In this document: one piece after another, positions 44,825-52,936 of the stretch
Layout of the letters: each line of letters begins with the position of its first letter
Numbering within the stretch: position 1 is the first letter of the stretch
NCBI RefSeq assembly: GCF_030116705.1
Contig: NZ_JAOTIK010000001.1
Location: 2,313,001-2,377,000, forward strand
Source of the DNA: Streptomyces sp. ML-6
GTDB taxonomy: Bacteria; Actinomycetota; Actinomycetes; Streptomycetales; Streptomycetaceae
Direction of reading: 5' to 3'
DNA length: 64,000 bases
Position numbers and translations under genes: made by a program
The notes under the pieces: model-generated
Told to the model about the DNA's origin: nothing
What the model saw: only the letters and a program-made list of their open reading frames with translations
Database searches by the model: none

Positions 44825-46248
44825 GGGTTCTCCGTTCGGGTACGGGCGTGGGCGGCGACGGGGCCGGGGAGCCAGCCGCGGCGCTCCAGTTCGTCCACCA
44901 GGGTGAGGTACGGCTCGGTGTACCACGCCGTGCGCGTCGGGTGGGGGTGCAGCACGTGCCGCAGCCGCACCATCCGGGCCGCGGCCCGGTGCAGCGTGTC
45001 CGTCGCCCCCGCCCCGTACGCGGCGAGGACGGCCATGCCGAGGGCGGGCTCGCTGTATCGCGGAATGCGCACCGGGCGGCCCAGGATGTCGGCGCGCAGC
45101 CGGCTCCAGTAGCCGCTGCGGACCGCGCCGCCGGTGAACGTGAGCGCGCCGTGCGCCGGGGCGCCGAGCAGGTCGAGGTAGTCGAAGCAGAGCCGTTCGA
45201 CCAGGCCCACGCCGGTGAGCAGGGCCAGCCAGTGCTCGGCGTCGCTCGCGGGTTCGCCGAGCAGGAAGCCGGTGGCCTCCGGCGCGACGAAGGGGAACCG
45301 CTCCCCCGTCGCCACCAGCGGATACGCCACCACCCGCGCCGGTTCGTGGTCGCGGGCCAACACATCCATGCGGATCGGGTCCACGGCCGGGAACGCGGCG
45401 GTCAGCGCCCCGCCGCCGACTCCCGAGGCCCCGCCCGGCAGCCGGCTCCCGTCCGGCGCGCGGTGGTTGTAGACGACGCCGGCCGGGTCCTCGACCGGTG
45501 ACGAAGTGACCCCTTTCAGCACCAGCGTCGTGCCGAGCACCGAGTTCCAGGAGCCGACGGTGAGCGCGCCCGAGGCGATCTGCGCCGCGCAGCCGTCCGT
45601 CATCCCGGCGACGACGGCCGTGCCCGCCGGGATCCCGGTCTCCTCGGCCGCCGCCCGCCCCACCTCGCCGATCCGGGTCCCCGGCCGCACCACGTCCGGG
45701 AACAGTCCGTCGGGCAGCCCCAGTTTCCCGAGCCGCCGCCACGGCCAGGCGTCCCGCTCCGGGTCGTAGCCGGTCTTCAGGGCGTGGCTGGAATCGGTGG
45801 GCAGCGGCGTCCCGGCGAGCCGGGCCAGGACCACGTCGGCCTGGTGCATGATCCGTACGGCGCCGCCCGCCGCTCCCCCGTGCTCCCGCAGCAGCCACAT
45901 CGCCTTGGGCAGCCCCCAGCTCGGCGAGGTCCCGGCCCGGGCCGCCTCCGCCGCGGCCCGGCCGTCGTCGTACATCACGCCCGGGGTCAGCGGCCGGCCC
46001 GCCGCGTCGCCGAGCAGTACGGTGCCGGAGGTGGCGCAGACCGCGAGCGCGCGCGGGGCGGGGCCGTCGCGCAGGGCCCGGCGGCTCGCCGCACAAACGG
46101 CCGTCCACCAGTCGAGGGGCCGCTGCTCGTGCCGTACGCCGTCGCGTCTGCCGGTGAGCGGCGCCGAGCCGCTGCCGAGGATCTCCCCGTCGTCCCCCGC
46201 CACCACCGCGCGGACGCTCTGCGTGCCGAGATCGATGCCCATCCACAT
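44821..46248 (-). CDS. FGGY-family carbohydrate kinase 1
   Basis: Sugar kinase of 475 residues, xylulokinase-like. N-terminal phosphate loop MWMGIDLGTQSVRAVVAGDDG, the second phosphate/FGGY region GSWNSVLGTTLVLKG and C-terminal adenosine motif FTGGAVRSGYWSRLRADILG are visible. ATG 46248 has GAGGGG 8 nt upstream; an in-frame ATG at 46281 lacks one. Divergent from the DeoR regulator. Coupled to the downstream phosphatase. The substrate cannot be told; it differs markedly from kinase 2. Confidence 0.92.
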   Translation of the reverse strand: MWMGIDLGTQSVRAVVAGDDGEILGSGSAPLTGRRDGVRHEQRPLDWWTAVCAASRRALRDGPAPRALAVCATSGTVLLGDAAGRPLTPGVMYDDGRAAAEAARAGTSPSWGLPKAMWLLREHGGAAGGAVRIMHQADVVLARLAGTPLPTDSSHALKTGYDPERDAWPWRRLGKLGLPDGLFPDVVRPGTRIGEVGRAAAEETGIPAGTAVVAGMTDGCAAQIASGALTVGSWNSVLGTTLVLKGVTSSPVEDPAGVVYNHRAPDGSRLPGGASGVGGGALTAAFPAVDPIRMDVLARDHEPARVVAYPLVATGERFPFVAPEATGFLLGEPASDAEHWLALLTGVGLVERLCFDYLDLLGAPAHGALTFTGGAVRSGYWSRLRADILGRPVRIPRYSEPALGMAVLAAYGAGATDTLHRAAARMVRLRHVLHPHPTRTAWYTEPYLTLVDELERRGWLPGPVAAHARTRTENP

Positions 46249-46575
46249 ATCGGTCCCCTCTGTGAACTTCTCACTCTGCACCGAGAATTTCCGTTGCGCG
46301 AGGGATTGACGGCCAACTTCCGTTGTTCCAAGCTCTGTTAACCAGTCGGCTCAATGTGTGAACGCCGCCGTCGCCCACCTGCCCGTCCCGGCCGGACCGT
46401 GGAGGTCACGGCCGGACCCGCGCACCCCGTACGCCCGCACCTCCGCACGTCCGGCGCCGGCCGCCCGCGCGCCGACGGCCGGTCCGGGTGCCGGAGCCGT
46501 TCCACCCGTGCTCCCGCCGGACGGGAGCACGCACCGGGGCCGACCGGCCGGACGTCCAGGACGAAGGATCAGCAC
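46249..46575. other. Divergent control region, kinase 1 / DeoR regulator
   Basis: 327 bp between divergent genes. The kinase-proximal 100 bp are AT-richer and carry two TTCCGTTG copies. The rest is GC-rich without features. Confidence 0.5.
46289..46325. promoter_or_regulatory. TTCCGTTG direct repeats, candidate DeoR operator
   Basis: TTCCGTTG at 46289-46296 and 46318-46325 are spaced 29 nt start to start, about 40-75 nt upstream of the kinase 1 ATG. DeoR-family proteins often use direct repeats; assignment is inferred from position. Confidence 0.35.
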
Positions 46576-47394
46576 GTGAGCAACGTTCCACAGCGGGGAC
46601 CCGCCCCCCGGCAGGCTTCCATGGCCGAGTACGTCCTCGCACAGGGCGAGGTGAGCGCCGCGGAACTGGCGGAGCGCTTCGACGTCAGCCTGATGACCAT
46701 CCACCGGGACCTGGACGAGCTGGAACGGCAGGGCATCGTCCGCAAGTTCCGCGGCGGCGTCACCGCCCAGCCGTCCGGGGTCTTCGAGTCGAACGTCTCC
46801 TACCGGCTGAAGACGATGCGCGCGGAGAAGGCCGCCATCGCCGAACGGGCCCTGGAGCTCATAGAACCGGGCATGGCGGTGATGCTCGACGACTCGACGT
46901 CCACCCTGGAGATCGCACGGCGGCTGCGCTCCATCACCCCGCTGACCGTCGTCACCAACTTCCTGGAGGCGATCAACCTGCTGTCGCAGGAGCGCGGTAT
47001 ACGTCTGATGGGGCTCGGCGGTGACTTCGACCCGCTGCACTCCTCGTTCCTCGGCGTCTCGTGCGTGGAGGCGGTGCAGTCGCTCCAGGTGGACGTCTGT
47101 TTCACCTCCACCTCCGCCGCGTCCGGCGGTTACGCCTACCACCAGGAGCAGCACATCGTCTCCGTGAAGCGGGCGATGCTCGACTCGGCGAGCCGCAACG
47201 TGCTGCTGCTCGACCACTCCAAGCTGGGCCGGGTCGCCCTGCACCGGCTCGCCCCGCTCTCCCGTTTCGACCTGCTGCTGGTCGACGACGGGGCCTCCCC
47301 CCGGGCGCTGCGCGAACTCGACGAGCACAAGGTGCCCTACGAGGTCTGCGCCACCGGCCGGAGGCCCGGCACGGGAGGTGACGACGACGGATGA
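46576..47394 (+). CDS. DeoR/GlpR-family transcriptional regulator
   Basis: Protein of 272 residues. The N-terminal DeoR helix-turn-helix is typical (VSAAELAERFDVSLMTIHRDLDELERQGIVRKFRGG), followed by the sugar-phosphate-sensing DeoRC domain (KAAIAERALELIEPGMAVMLDDSTST, LLLDHSKLGR). Probably represses the divergent kinase/phosphatase and dehydrogenase/kinase genes until a phosphorylated sugar accumulates. GTG 46576 has AAGGA 7 nt upstream; the Pro/Arg-rich extension to 46354 is rejected. Confidence 0.93.
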   Translation: MSNVPQRGPAPRQASMAEYVLAQGEVSAAELAERFDVSLMTIHRDLDELERQGIVRKFRGGVTAQPSGVFESNVSYRLKTMRAEKAAIAERALELIEPGMAVMLDDSTSTLEIARRLRSITPLTVVTNFLEAINLLSQERGIRLMGLGGDFDPLHSSFLGVSCVEAVQSLQVDVCFTSTSAASGGYAYHQEQHIVSVKRAMLDSASRNVLLLDHSKLGRVALHRLAPLSRFDLLLVDDGASPRALRELDEHKVPYEVCATGRRPGTGGDDDG

Positions 47395-47425
47395 CCGATC
47401 CGGCGCGGCCCCGGGAGCGAGGGAT

Positions 47426-47523
47426 CGTCGACCCGGCGCGGGGGTGGAGATGGCGGACGTCCGATCCGGCGCGGGGGTGCAGCCGACGGACGTCCGATCC
47501 GGCGCGGGGGTGGAGATGGCGGG
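47426..47523. repeat. Three copies of a 33-bp minisatellite
   Basis: Units at 47426-47457, 47458-47490 and 47491-47523 share CGTCCGATCCGGCGCGGGGG-type sequence. The array lies between the DeoR stop and the 2-hydroxyacid dehydrogenase. One frame (GTG 47378 to stop 47575, 65 codons) stays open with high GC3 and encodes 11-residue DVRSGAGVEMA repeats, but its GTG abuts its GGAG. Confidence 0.8.
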
Positions 47524-47655
47524 CGACCGGGCCGGACCCGCGTGCCGGTCCGGGGCCATGACCCGTCCCCGATGACACCGTAGGCATCACCAGGCATCAC
47601 CGCCGGCCCCCGGGCCGCCCGTGTCCTCGACCCCCGGACAAGGAGACGCTCTGCG

Positions 47656-48708
47656 ATGACCCACCCCGAGACGGTCCGCCCCCCGACGAGGATCCTGCTC
47701 GCCGGTGATCACTTCGTCCGCAACTCCCTGCTCGCCGAGGCCCTGGACCGGGCCCTCGGCACCGATTCCCCGGACACCGGGACGCGCCTGACCGAACTCA
47801 CCCTGCCCTGGCCGCTGGAGCCCTTCGGCAGGGTCGCCGAGGTCGACGAGGCCAGCGACGTCGAGGACGCGCTGATCGCGGCCCTGGACGGGATCGAGGT
47901 GTGCGTGACCCAGATGGCCCCCTTCACGGAGCGGGTCCTGGCCGCCGCCCCGGACCTGCGGCTGGTCGTGGTCTGCCGGGGCGGTCCGGTCAACGTGAAC
48001 GTCGCCGCCGCGCGGGCCCGGGGCGTGCGGGTGTGCTTCGCCCCCGGGCGCAACGCGGCGGCGACCGCCGAGTTCACCGTCGGGCTGATCCTCTCCGCCC
48101 TGCGCCGCATCCCCCAGTCCCACCACTCCCTCGCCGTCGACGGCCTCTGGGACGCCTCCCACTACACGTACGAGCACTGCGGTCCGGAACTGGAGGACAC
48201 CCCGGTCGGGCTGATCGGCTATGGCGCGGTGGGCAGCCGGGTGGCCCGGGTGCTCGCCGCGTTCGGCGCCGAGGTCGAGGTGTACGACCCGTACGTGCGC
48301 GGCGACGTGCACGGCGTGCGCGCCCCGTCGCTGGAGGCGTTGCTGGCCCGCTCCCAGGTGCTGACCCTGCACGCCAGGCTCACCCCGGAGAACCGGCATC
48401 TGATCGGGGCCCGCGAACTGGCGCTGCTGCCGCGCGGCGCGGTGCTGGTCAACGCGGCCCGGGGCGGGCTGCTGGACACGGAGGCGCTGTGCGACGCGCT
48501 GGACTCGGGGCAGTTGCAGGCGGCGGCGCTCGACACGTACGAGCAGGAGCCGCCGCCCGCCACGTCGCGGCTCTTCCGTACCCCGCACCTGCTGATGACC
48601 CCGCACGTGGCGGGGGCCAGCCGGGCCGTCGCGCAGAAGGCGGCCCGGATCGCGGCGGCCGAGGTGGCCCGCCATGTGCGGGGCGAACCGCTCGCCCACG
48701 CACTCTGA
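47656..48708 (+). CDS. D-isomer 2-hydroxyacid dehydrogenase
   Basis: NAD-dependent dehydrogenase of 350 residues. The Rossmann motif is VGLIGYGAVGSRVARVLAAF, the catalytic Arg lies in VNAARGGLLD, Glu in DTYEQEPPP and His in MTPHVAGAS. PGRNAAATAEFTVGLIL is the family signature. Related to phosphoglycerate/erythronate-phosphate dehydrogenases; the substrate is probably a sugar acid or its phosphate, given the kinase gene 14 nt downstream. AAGGAG lies 10 nt upstream of ATG 47656. Confidence 0.92.
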   Translation: MTHPETVRPPTRILLAGDHFVRNSLLAEALDRALGTDSPDTGTRLTELTLPWPLEPFGRVAEVDEASDVEDALIAALDGIEVCVTQMAPFTERVLAAAPDLRLVVVCRGGPVNVNVAAARARGVRVCFAPGRNAAATAEFTVGLILSALRRIPQSHHSLAVDGLWDASHYTYEHCGPELEDTPVGLIGYGAVGSRVARVLAAFGAEVEVYDPYVRGDVHGVRAPSLEALLARSQVLTLHARLTPENRHLIGARELALLPRGAVLVNAARGGLLDTEALCDALDSGQLQAAALDTYEQEPPPATSRLFRTPHLLMTPHVAGASRAVAQKAARIAAAEVARHVRGEPLAHAL

Positions 48709-48722
48709 GGGGAGCTGTGACC

Positions 48723-50141
48723 ATGACTGGAACCGAGCCGCGCTACATCGGCATCGACGTCGGCACGTCCGTGGTGAAGGCCGCGGCCTTCGACCCGCGG
48801 GGCCGCACCCTGGCGGTCGAGTCCCGCCCGGTGGGCCTCGCGATCCACGACGGTTTCGTGGAACAGGACATGGACGAGCTGTACGGGGCGGTCCGCGAGG
48901 TGCTGGCCGCTCTCGGCTCCGACGGGGTCGCGTTCGCCGGTCTCACCGGTCAGGGCGACGGCGTCTGGCTGGTCGACGAGACCGGGCGGCCGGTCCGTAC
49001 GGCGATCTCCTGGATGGACGGCCGGGCCCATGAACTGGTCGACACCTGGCTGGAGTCCGGGGTCTTCGAGACCGTCTACCGGCGCACCGGCAGCGCGATG
49101 TTCCCGGGCTGTCCGGGCCCGGTGCTGGCCTGGCTGGACCGGCACGACCCGGCCTCGCTCGACGCGGCGACGACTGCCCTGTACTGCAAGGACATGGTGT
49201 TCCAGCGGCTCACGGGGGTCCGGGCCACGGACGTGTCCGACGCGTCGATGCCGTTCCTGGACCCGCTGACCCGGGCGTACTGCCCCGAGGTCGTGGCCGC
49301 GCTCGGCCTCACCCACCGGGCTCCGCTCCTCGCCCCGGTCAGCGACCCGGTCGCGACCGCCGAACTCCCCTCCGGGTTACGGATCTCCAACGGCCCGTAC
49401 GACCTGGCGGCCTGCGCCCTGGGCGCGGGCGTCACCCGGCCGGGCGACGGGCTGCTGATCGTCGGCACCTGTCTGGCCGCGCTGGTGGCCACCGAACGGC
49501 TCGACCTGGCGGGCGAACCGGCCGGGCTGCACATCTCCACCGACCGCCCCGGACACTGGCTGCGCGCCATGCCCGCGATGGTCGGCACCGCGGCCCTGGA
49601 CTGGGTCCTGACCACCACCACCGGGGTGCGCCACACCGAGGTCGACGCGCTGCTCGCCGCCACCCCGCCCGGCGCGAACGGGGTCCGGGTGCTCCCCTAC
49701 TTCGCGCCGTCCGGCGAACGCGCCCCGTTCGTCGAGCCGAGGCTGCGCGCCGAACTGACCGGCGTGTCGCTGGAGACCACGCCGGCGGACCTGATCCGGG
49801 CGGTCTGCGAGGGCATCGGCTTCGCCGCCCGGCACTGCCTGGAGGCCGCGGGCCTCACCGGCACCCTCGCCCTGTGCGGCGGCGGCACCCGTTCGCCCGC
49901 GTGGATGCGGCTGTTCGCCGACGTGCTGGGGCGGCCGGTCCGGATCGTGGAGGGCGAGGTCGGCGCGCGCGGCGCGGTGCTGGCGGCGGCCCGGCGCTTC
50001 GGGACGGAGCTGGACACGGCGGCGTGGACGGCCCCGACCGGGATCGTCGAGCCGGACCCGGCACACGCGGCGCACTACGCGAAGGCGTACGAGGACCACC
50101 TGACCCGCCTCGCAGCCGCCCGGACCCGCGCCCGCGCCTGA
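48723..50141 (+). CDS. FGGY-family carbohydrate kinase 2
   Basis: Sugar kinase of 472 residues: YIGIDVGTSVVKAAAFDPRG at the N-terminus, substrate region ISWMDGRAHELVDTWL, a Cys/Thr-rich second phosphate loop (GDGLLIVGTCLAALV) and C-terminal LCGGGTRSPAWMRLFADVLG. Closest in feel to xylulokinase/AI-2-kinase-like members; substrate unknown. ATG 48723 has GGGGAG 8 nt upstream; GTG 48717 is too close to it. Likely an operon with the dehydrogenase. A terminator follows at once. Confidence 0.92.
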   Translation: MTGTEPRYIGIDVGTSVVKAAAFDPRGRTLAVESRPVGLAIHDGFVEQDMDELYGAVREVLAALGSDGVAFAGLTGQGDGVWLVDETGRPVRTAISWMDGRAHELVDTWLESGVFETVYRRTGSAMFPGCPGPVLAWLDRHDPASLDAATTALYCKDMVFQRLTGVRATDVSDASMPFLDPLTRAYCPEVVAALGLTHRAPLLAPVSDPVATAELPSGLRISNGPYDLAACALGAGVTRPGDGLLIVGTCLAALVATERLDLAGEPAGLHISTDRPGHWLRAMPAMVGTAALDWVLTTTTGVRHTEVDALLAATPPGANGVRVLPYFAPSGERAPFVEPRLRAELTGVSLETTPADLIRAVCEGIGFAARHCLEAAGLTGTLALCGGGTRSPAWMRLFADVLGRPVRIVEGEVGARGAVLAAARRFGTELDTAAWTAPTGIVEPDPAHAAHYAKAYEDHLTRLAAARTRARA

Positions 50142-50145
50142 CCGG

Positions 50146-50185
50146 CCGCCCCGACGGGTCCGCCCCACCGGACCTGTCGGGGCGG
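50146..50185 (+). terminator. Terminator after FGGY kinase 2
   Basis: A 16-bp stem (50146-50161 with 50170-50185, one G-T pair) around an 8-nt loop, 4 nt after the stop. Confidence 0.75.
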
Positions 50186-50255
50186 AGGCGGACCGGACCA
50201 CGTCCTAGGCCGAAGGACTGATCACCCCCGACCCCTTCCTGCTGCTAGCCTGCTC

Positions 50256-50272
50256 TTGCACATAGGTTGCAA
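50256..50272. promoter_or_regulatory. Nur-like box upstream of sodF
   Basis: TTGCA-N7-TGCAA (17 bp) lies 35 nt before the sodF ATG, within the probable promoter. The nickel repressor Nur binds TTGCAA-type inverted repeats in Streptomyces and represses sodF with nickel. Strength of match and position support this; binding is inferred. Confidence 0.68.
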
Positions 50273-50306
50273 TAACAACAGGACAGCAGCTGAAGGGTTC
50301 GACCAC

Positions 50307-50948
50307 ATGGCCACGTACACGCTTCCGGAACTCCCGTACGACTACGCGGCGCTCGAACCGGTCATCAATCCGCAGATCATCGAGCTCCACCACGACAAGC
50401 ACCACGCCGCGTACGTGAAGGGCGCGAACGACACCCTGGAGCAGTTGGAGGAGGCGCGCGACAAGGGTGCCTGGGGAACGATCAACGGTCTCCAGAAGAA
50501 CCTCGCGTTCCACCTGTCCGGCCACATCCTGCACTCGATCTACTGGCACAACATGACCGGTGACGGCGGCGGCGAGCCCCTCGCGGCGGACGGCGTCGGC
50601 GACCTCGCGGACGCGATCGCCGAGTCGTTCGGCTCGTTCGCCGGCTTCAAGGCCCAGCTGACGAAGGCCGCGGCCACCACGCAGGGCTCCGGCTGGGGCG
50701 TCCTGGCGTACGAGCCGGTCAGCGGCCGGCTGATCGTCGAGCAGGTCTACGACCACCAGGGCAACGTCGGCCAGGGCTCCGTCCCGATCCTGGTCTTCGA
50801 CGCCTGGGAGCACGCCTTCTACCTCCAGTACAAGAACCAGAAGGTCGACTTCATCGACGCGATGTGGGCCGTCGTCAACTGGCAGGACGTGGCGAAGCGT
50901 TACGCGGCCGCCAAGGAACGCGCCGACGTGCTGCTGCTCGCCCCCTGA
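50307..50948 (+). CDS. sodF: Iron superoxide dismutase
   Basis: Fe/Mn SOD of 213 residues removing cytoplasmic superoxide. Metal ligands are His28 (IELHHDKHH), His76 ([10 protein letters not shown]), Asp165 and His169 ([11 protein letters not shown]). It resembles Streptomyces SodF; iron rather than manganese use is taken from that relation. ATG 50307 ([13 protein letters not shown]) has AAGG about 9 nt upstream. A longer ATG at 50256 overlaps the Nur box and is rejected. Confidence 0.96.
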   Translation: MATYTLPELPYDYAALEPVINPQIIELHHDKHHAAYVKGANDTLEQLEEARDKGAWGTINGLQKNLAFHLSGHILHSIYWHNMTGDGGGEPLAADGVGDLADAIAESFGSFAGFKAQLTKAAATTQGSGWGVLAYEPVSGRLIVEQVYDHQGNVGQGSVPILVFDAWEHAFYLQYKNQKVDFIDAMWAVVNWQDVAKRYAAAKERADVLLLAP

Positions 50949-51016
50949 CCGCGAGGCACGCGAATCGTCCTGCCTCGTGATCGTCTTCTCAACCTTCACC
51001 CGGCAGGCGGATGGGG

Positions 51017-51055
51017 GAAGGGCCCTCGCCCGGACGTGACGGGCGAGGGCCCTTC
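51017..51055. terminator. Bidirectional terminator between sodF and hydrolase
   Basis: A perfect 16-bp stem (51017-51032 with 51040-51055) around a 7-nt loop lies between convergent stops at 50948 and 51072. Confidence 0.85.
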
Positions 51056-51071
51056 TGTCGCCCTCGTGGGC

Positions 51072-51944
51072 TCAGGCGGCCGGGGCGTGGGCCAGCAGCG
51101 TGCGCAGCACCTGCTCGGAGTGGGTCCAGAGGACCGATCCGCCGGCCTCCGGCACCAGGTGCCGGACCGCGCCCGGGATGCGCGAGGCCAGCCCGGCCCC
51201 CTGGTCGGGCGAGTGGCCGGTGTCCTCCTGCCCGTACCAGAGGTCGACGGGTACGGCGATGTCCGCCAGGTCGATCCCCCAGCGCCCCATGGCCAGGGCG
51301 GTGTCCCGGGCGTAACCGGCCGCGCCCTGCGCGAAGGCCTCGTCGAGGGCGCGCCGGTAGGCGGCGGCGAACGCGGGCTGCCGGTACACGGCGAGGTCGC
51401 ACTCGGGGCTGTGGGCCATGACCATGTCCCACATGCCCTGCGCGGTGAACCCGGCGAAGACCTGCTCGGCGGCGGCCGGGTCGGACACGGCCAGGTCGAC
51501 GAGGCGGCGCAGGTCCTCCGGGAGCGCGTCGGCGAAGCGCGGCTCGGCGACCTCGTCCGCGCCGGAGACCACCGCGAGCGCCCCGACCGCCCCGGCGGCG
51601 GCGCACGCCAGCGCGAAGGGCGCGCCCTGCGAGTTGCCGACCATCAGGGGCCGGCCCAGACCGCGCAGCTCGGCGAACGTGCGGATGTCATCGGCGAAAT
51701 CGTCGAACGTACGGCCCGGCAGGGGCGTGGAGGCCCCCAGCCCGGGGCGGTCGACGGAGATCAGCCGCACCCCGAGCCCGGCCACCGCACCGGCCCCGAA
51801 CCCGAGGTGCCGGCTGGTGGCCGCACCGGGCGACAACAGCACCGGCACCCCGTCCCCCGGCCCCCACTCGGCCCACCCCAGCAACCGCCCTCCCGGCAGC
51901 TGCTCCGCACCGACACGAACCGGGTCACTCACATACGAACTCAT
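51072..51944 (-). CDS. Alpha/beta hydrolase
   Basis: Protein of 290 residues. Oxyanion region LLSPGAATSRHL, nucleophile elbow VGNSQGAPFAL (Ser), acid in the GQEDTGHSPDQG strand and a late His in SVLWTHSEQVL form the expected catalytic set. No signal peptide, so cytoplasmic. The ATG at 51944 (MSSYVSDPVRVG) is preferred over the 25-residue extension to 52019; no good SD is visible for either, and GTG 51932 is possible. Substrate unknown. Confidence 0.85.
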   Translation of the reverse strand: MSSYVSDPVRVGAEQLPGGRLLGWAEWGPGDGVPVLLSPGAATSRHLGFGAGAVAGLGVRLISVDRPGLGASTPLPGRTFDDFADDIRTFAELRGLGRPLMVGNSQGAPFALACAAAGAVGALAVVSGADEVAEPRFADALPEDLRRLVDLAVSDPAAAEQVFAGFTAQGMWDMVMAHSPECDLAVYRQPAFAAAYRRALDEAFAQGAAGYARDTALAMGRWGIDLADIAVPVDLWYGQEDTGHSPDQGAGLASRIPGAVRHLVPEAGGSVLWTHSEQVLRTLLAHAPAA

Positions 51945-52028
51945 GCACCCGATCATGGCCGGATCCATCGCCTGCGTCGAAGGATTTACCGCCGGGGTCC
52001 GGAACCGGCCGGGGCTCACCGACCTCGC

Positions 52029-52832
52029 TCAGTCGCCGGGCAGATCCGAGGTCAAATCCAGCGCCCGTACCTCCTTCTCCTGCACGATGTCCGCGGGCGC
52101 GGGCAGTTTCACGGTCACCGGCTTGTCGTATTCGTCGAGTTCGAGCAGTACCGGCGTATCACCGAGATTGAATTCGATGCGCCGGGGCGCGTTTCCGCCC
52201 TTCTCCGGCACGTGCACCGACACTTCGTTCTCACCGGAACCGTGTGTGAGCTGAATGGTTCGCTCACCGCCCGCAGTTCGCGGGTTGCCCACTTCCTTGG
52301 CGCTGCTCACCTTTCCCGGAACTTTCGCGAACGCCAGGTGGAACGCGCAGAGGAACATCCCCGGGTTGTCCAAGAGATCGCGGGCCGGGTATTCAGTGTA
52401 CTTTCCACGGGACTTCTTGATCGCTTCGTCGACAGCGGTCAGCCTTTCCGGCATGTAAGTCTTCGCGAACTTGCGCGTCTCCTGGAGATTTTTGTCGTCG
52501 TAGCGCACCCAGCCACGGTCACGAATGATGGTGACCTCATCAGGCACCTGAATCTGCGCGTACGTGCCGACGCAGTTTCCCTGCCGATCGGCGCGCAGGT
52601 CGACCCTCACCGACATTTTGGACCTGAATTCACCCTTCATCCGGAAGGAGTGGTAGCCCTTGAACAATTTGAGCGACTCGTTCATCCGCTGTGTGGCGCT
52701 CATGGCGGGCGCACCGGACGGTTCACCGCCCCCAGGCCCACCATTGGACCCACCACATCCGGCCACCCCGCTCATCAGCACGACGGCACACAGCAGCGCC
52801 GACGTCCTTCTCCCGATCCCCACCCCGGACAT
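52029..52832 (-). CDS. Putative lipoprotein (LppX/LprAFG-like), copy 1
   Basis: Protein of 267 residues with a signal peptide (ALLCAVVLMSGVAGC, lipobox VAGC at about residues 23-26), a Gly/Ser/Pro-rich linker and a beta-rich domain of about 220 residues (FKGYHSFRMKGEFRS) similar in outline to LppX/LprG lipoproteins that bind lipids. ATG 52832 (MSGVGIGRRTSALL) has AAGGGG upstream; the long upstream frame overlaps the next gene. Coding is less extremely GC-rich than neighbours. Tandem with a related gene. Confidence 0.82.
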   Translation of the reverse strand: MSGVGIGRRTSALLCAVVLMSGVAGCGGSNGGPGGGEPSGAPAMSATQRMNESLKLFKGYHSFRMKGEFRSKMSVRVDLRADRQGNCVGTYAQIQVPDEVTIIRDRGWVRYDDKNLQETRKFAKTYMPERLTAVDEAIKKSRGKYTEYPARDLLDNPGMFLCAFHLAFAKVPGKVSSAKEVGNPRTAGGERTIQLTHGSGENEVSVHVPEKGGNAPRRIEFNLGDTPVLLELDEYDKPVTVKLPAPADIVQEKEVRALDLTSDLPGD

Positions 52833-52936
52833 TCCCCACCCCTTCAACTGCCTGTCCACTTGCCGTGATCGCCGTAAGCATGTCAGCAGGACTTCGACCG
52901 AGGTCCTTCCGTCATGTCGCGTGCCAGGGGGGCGGG

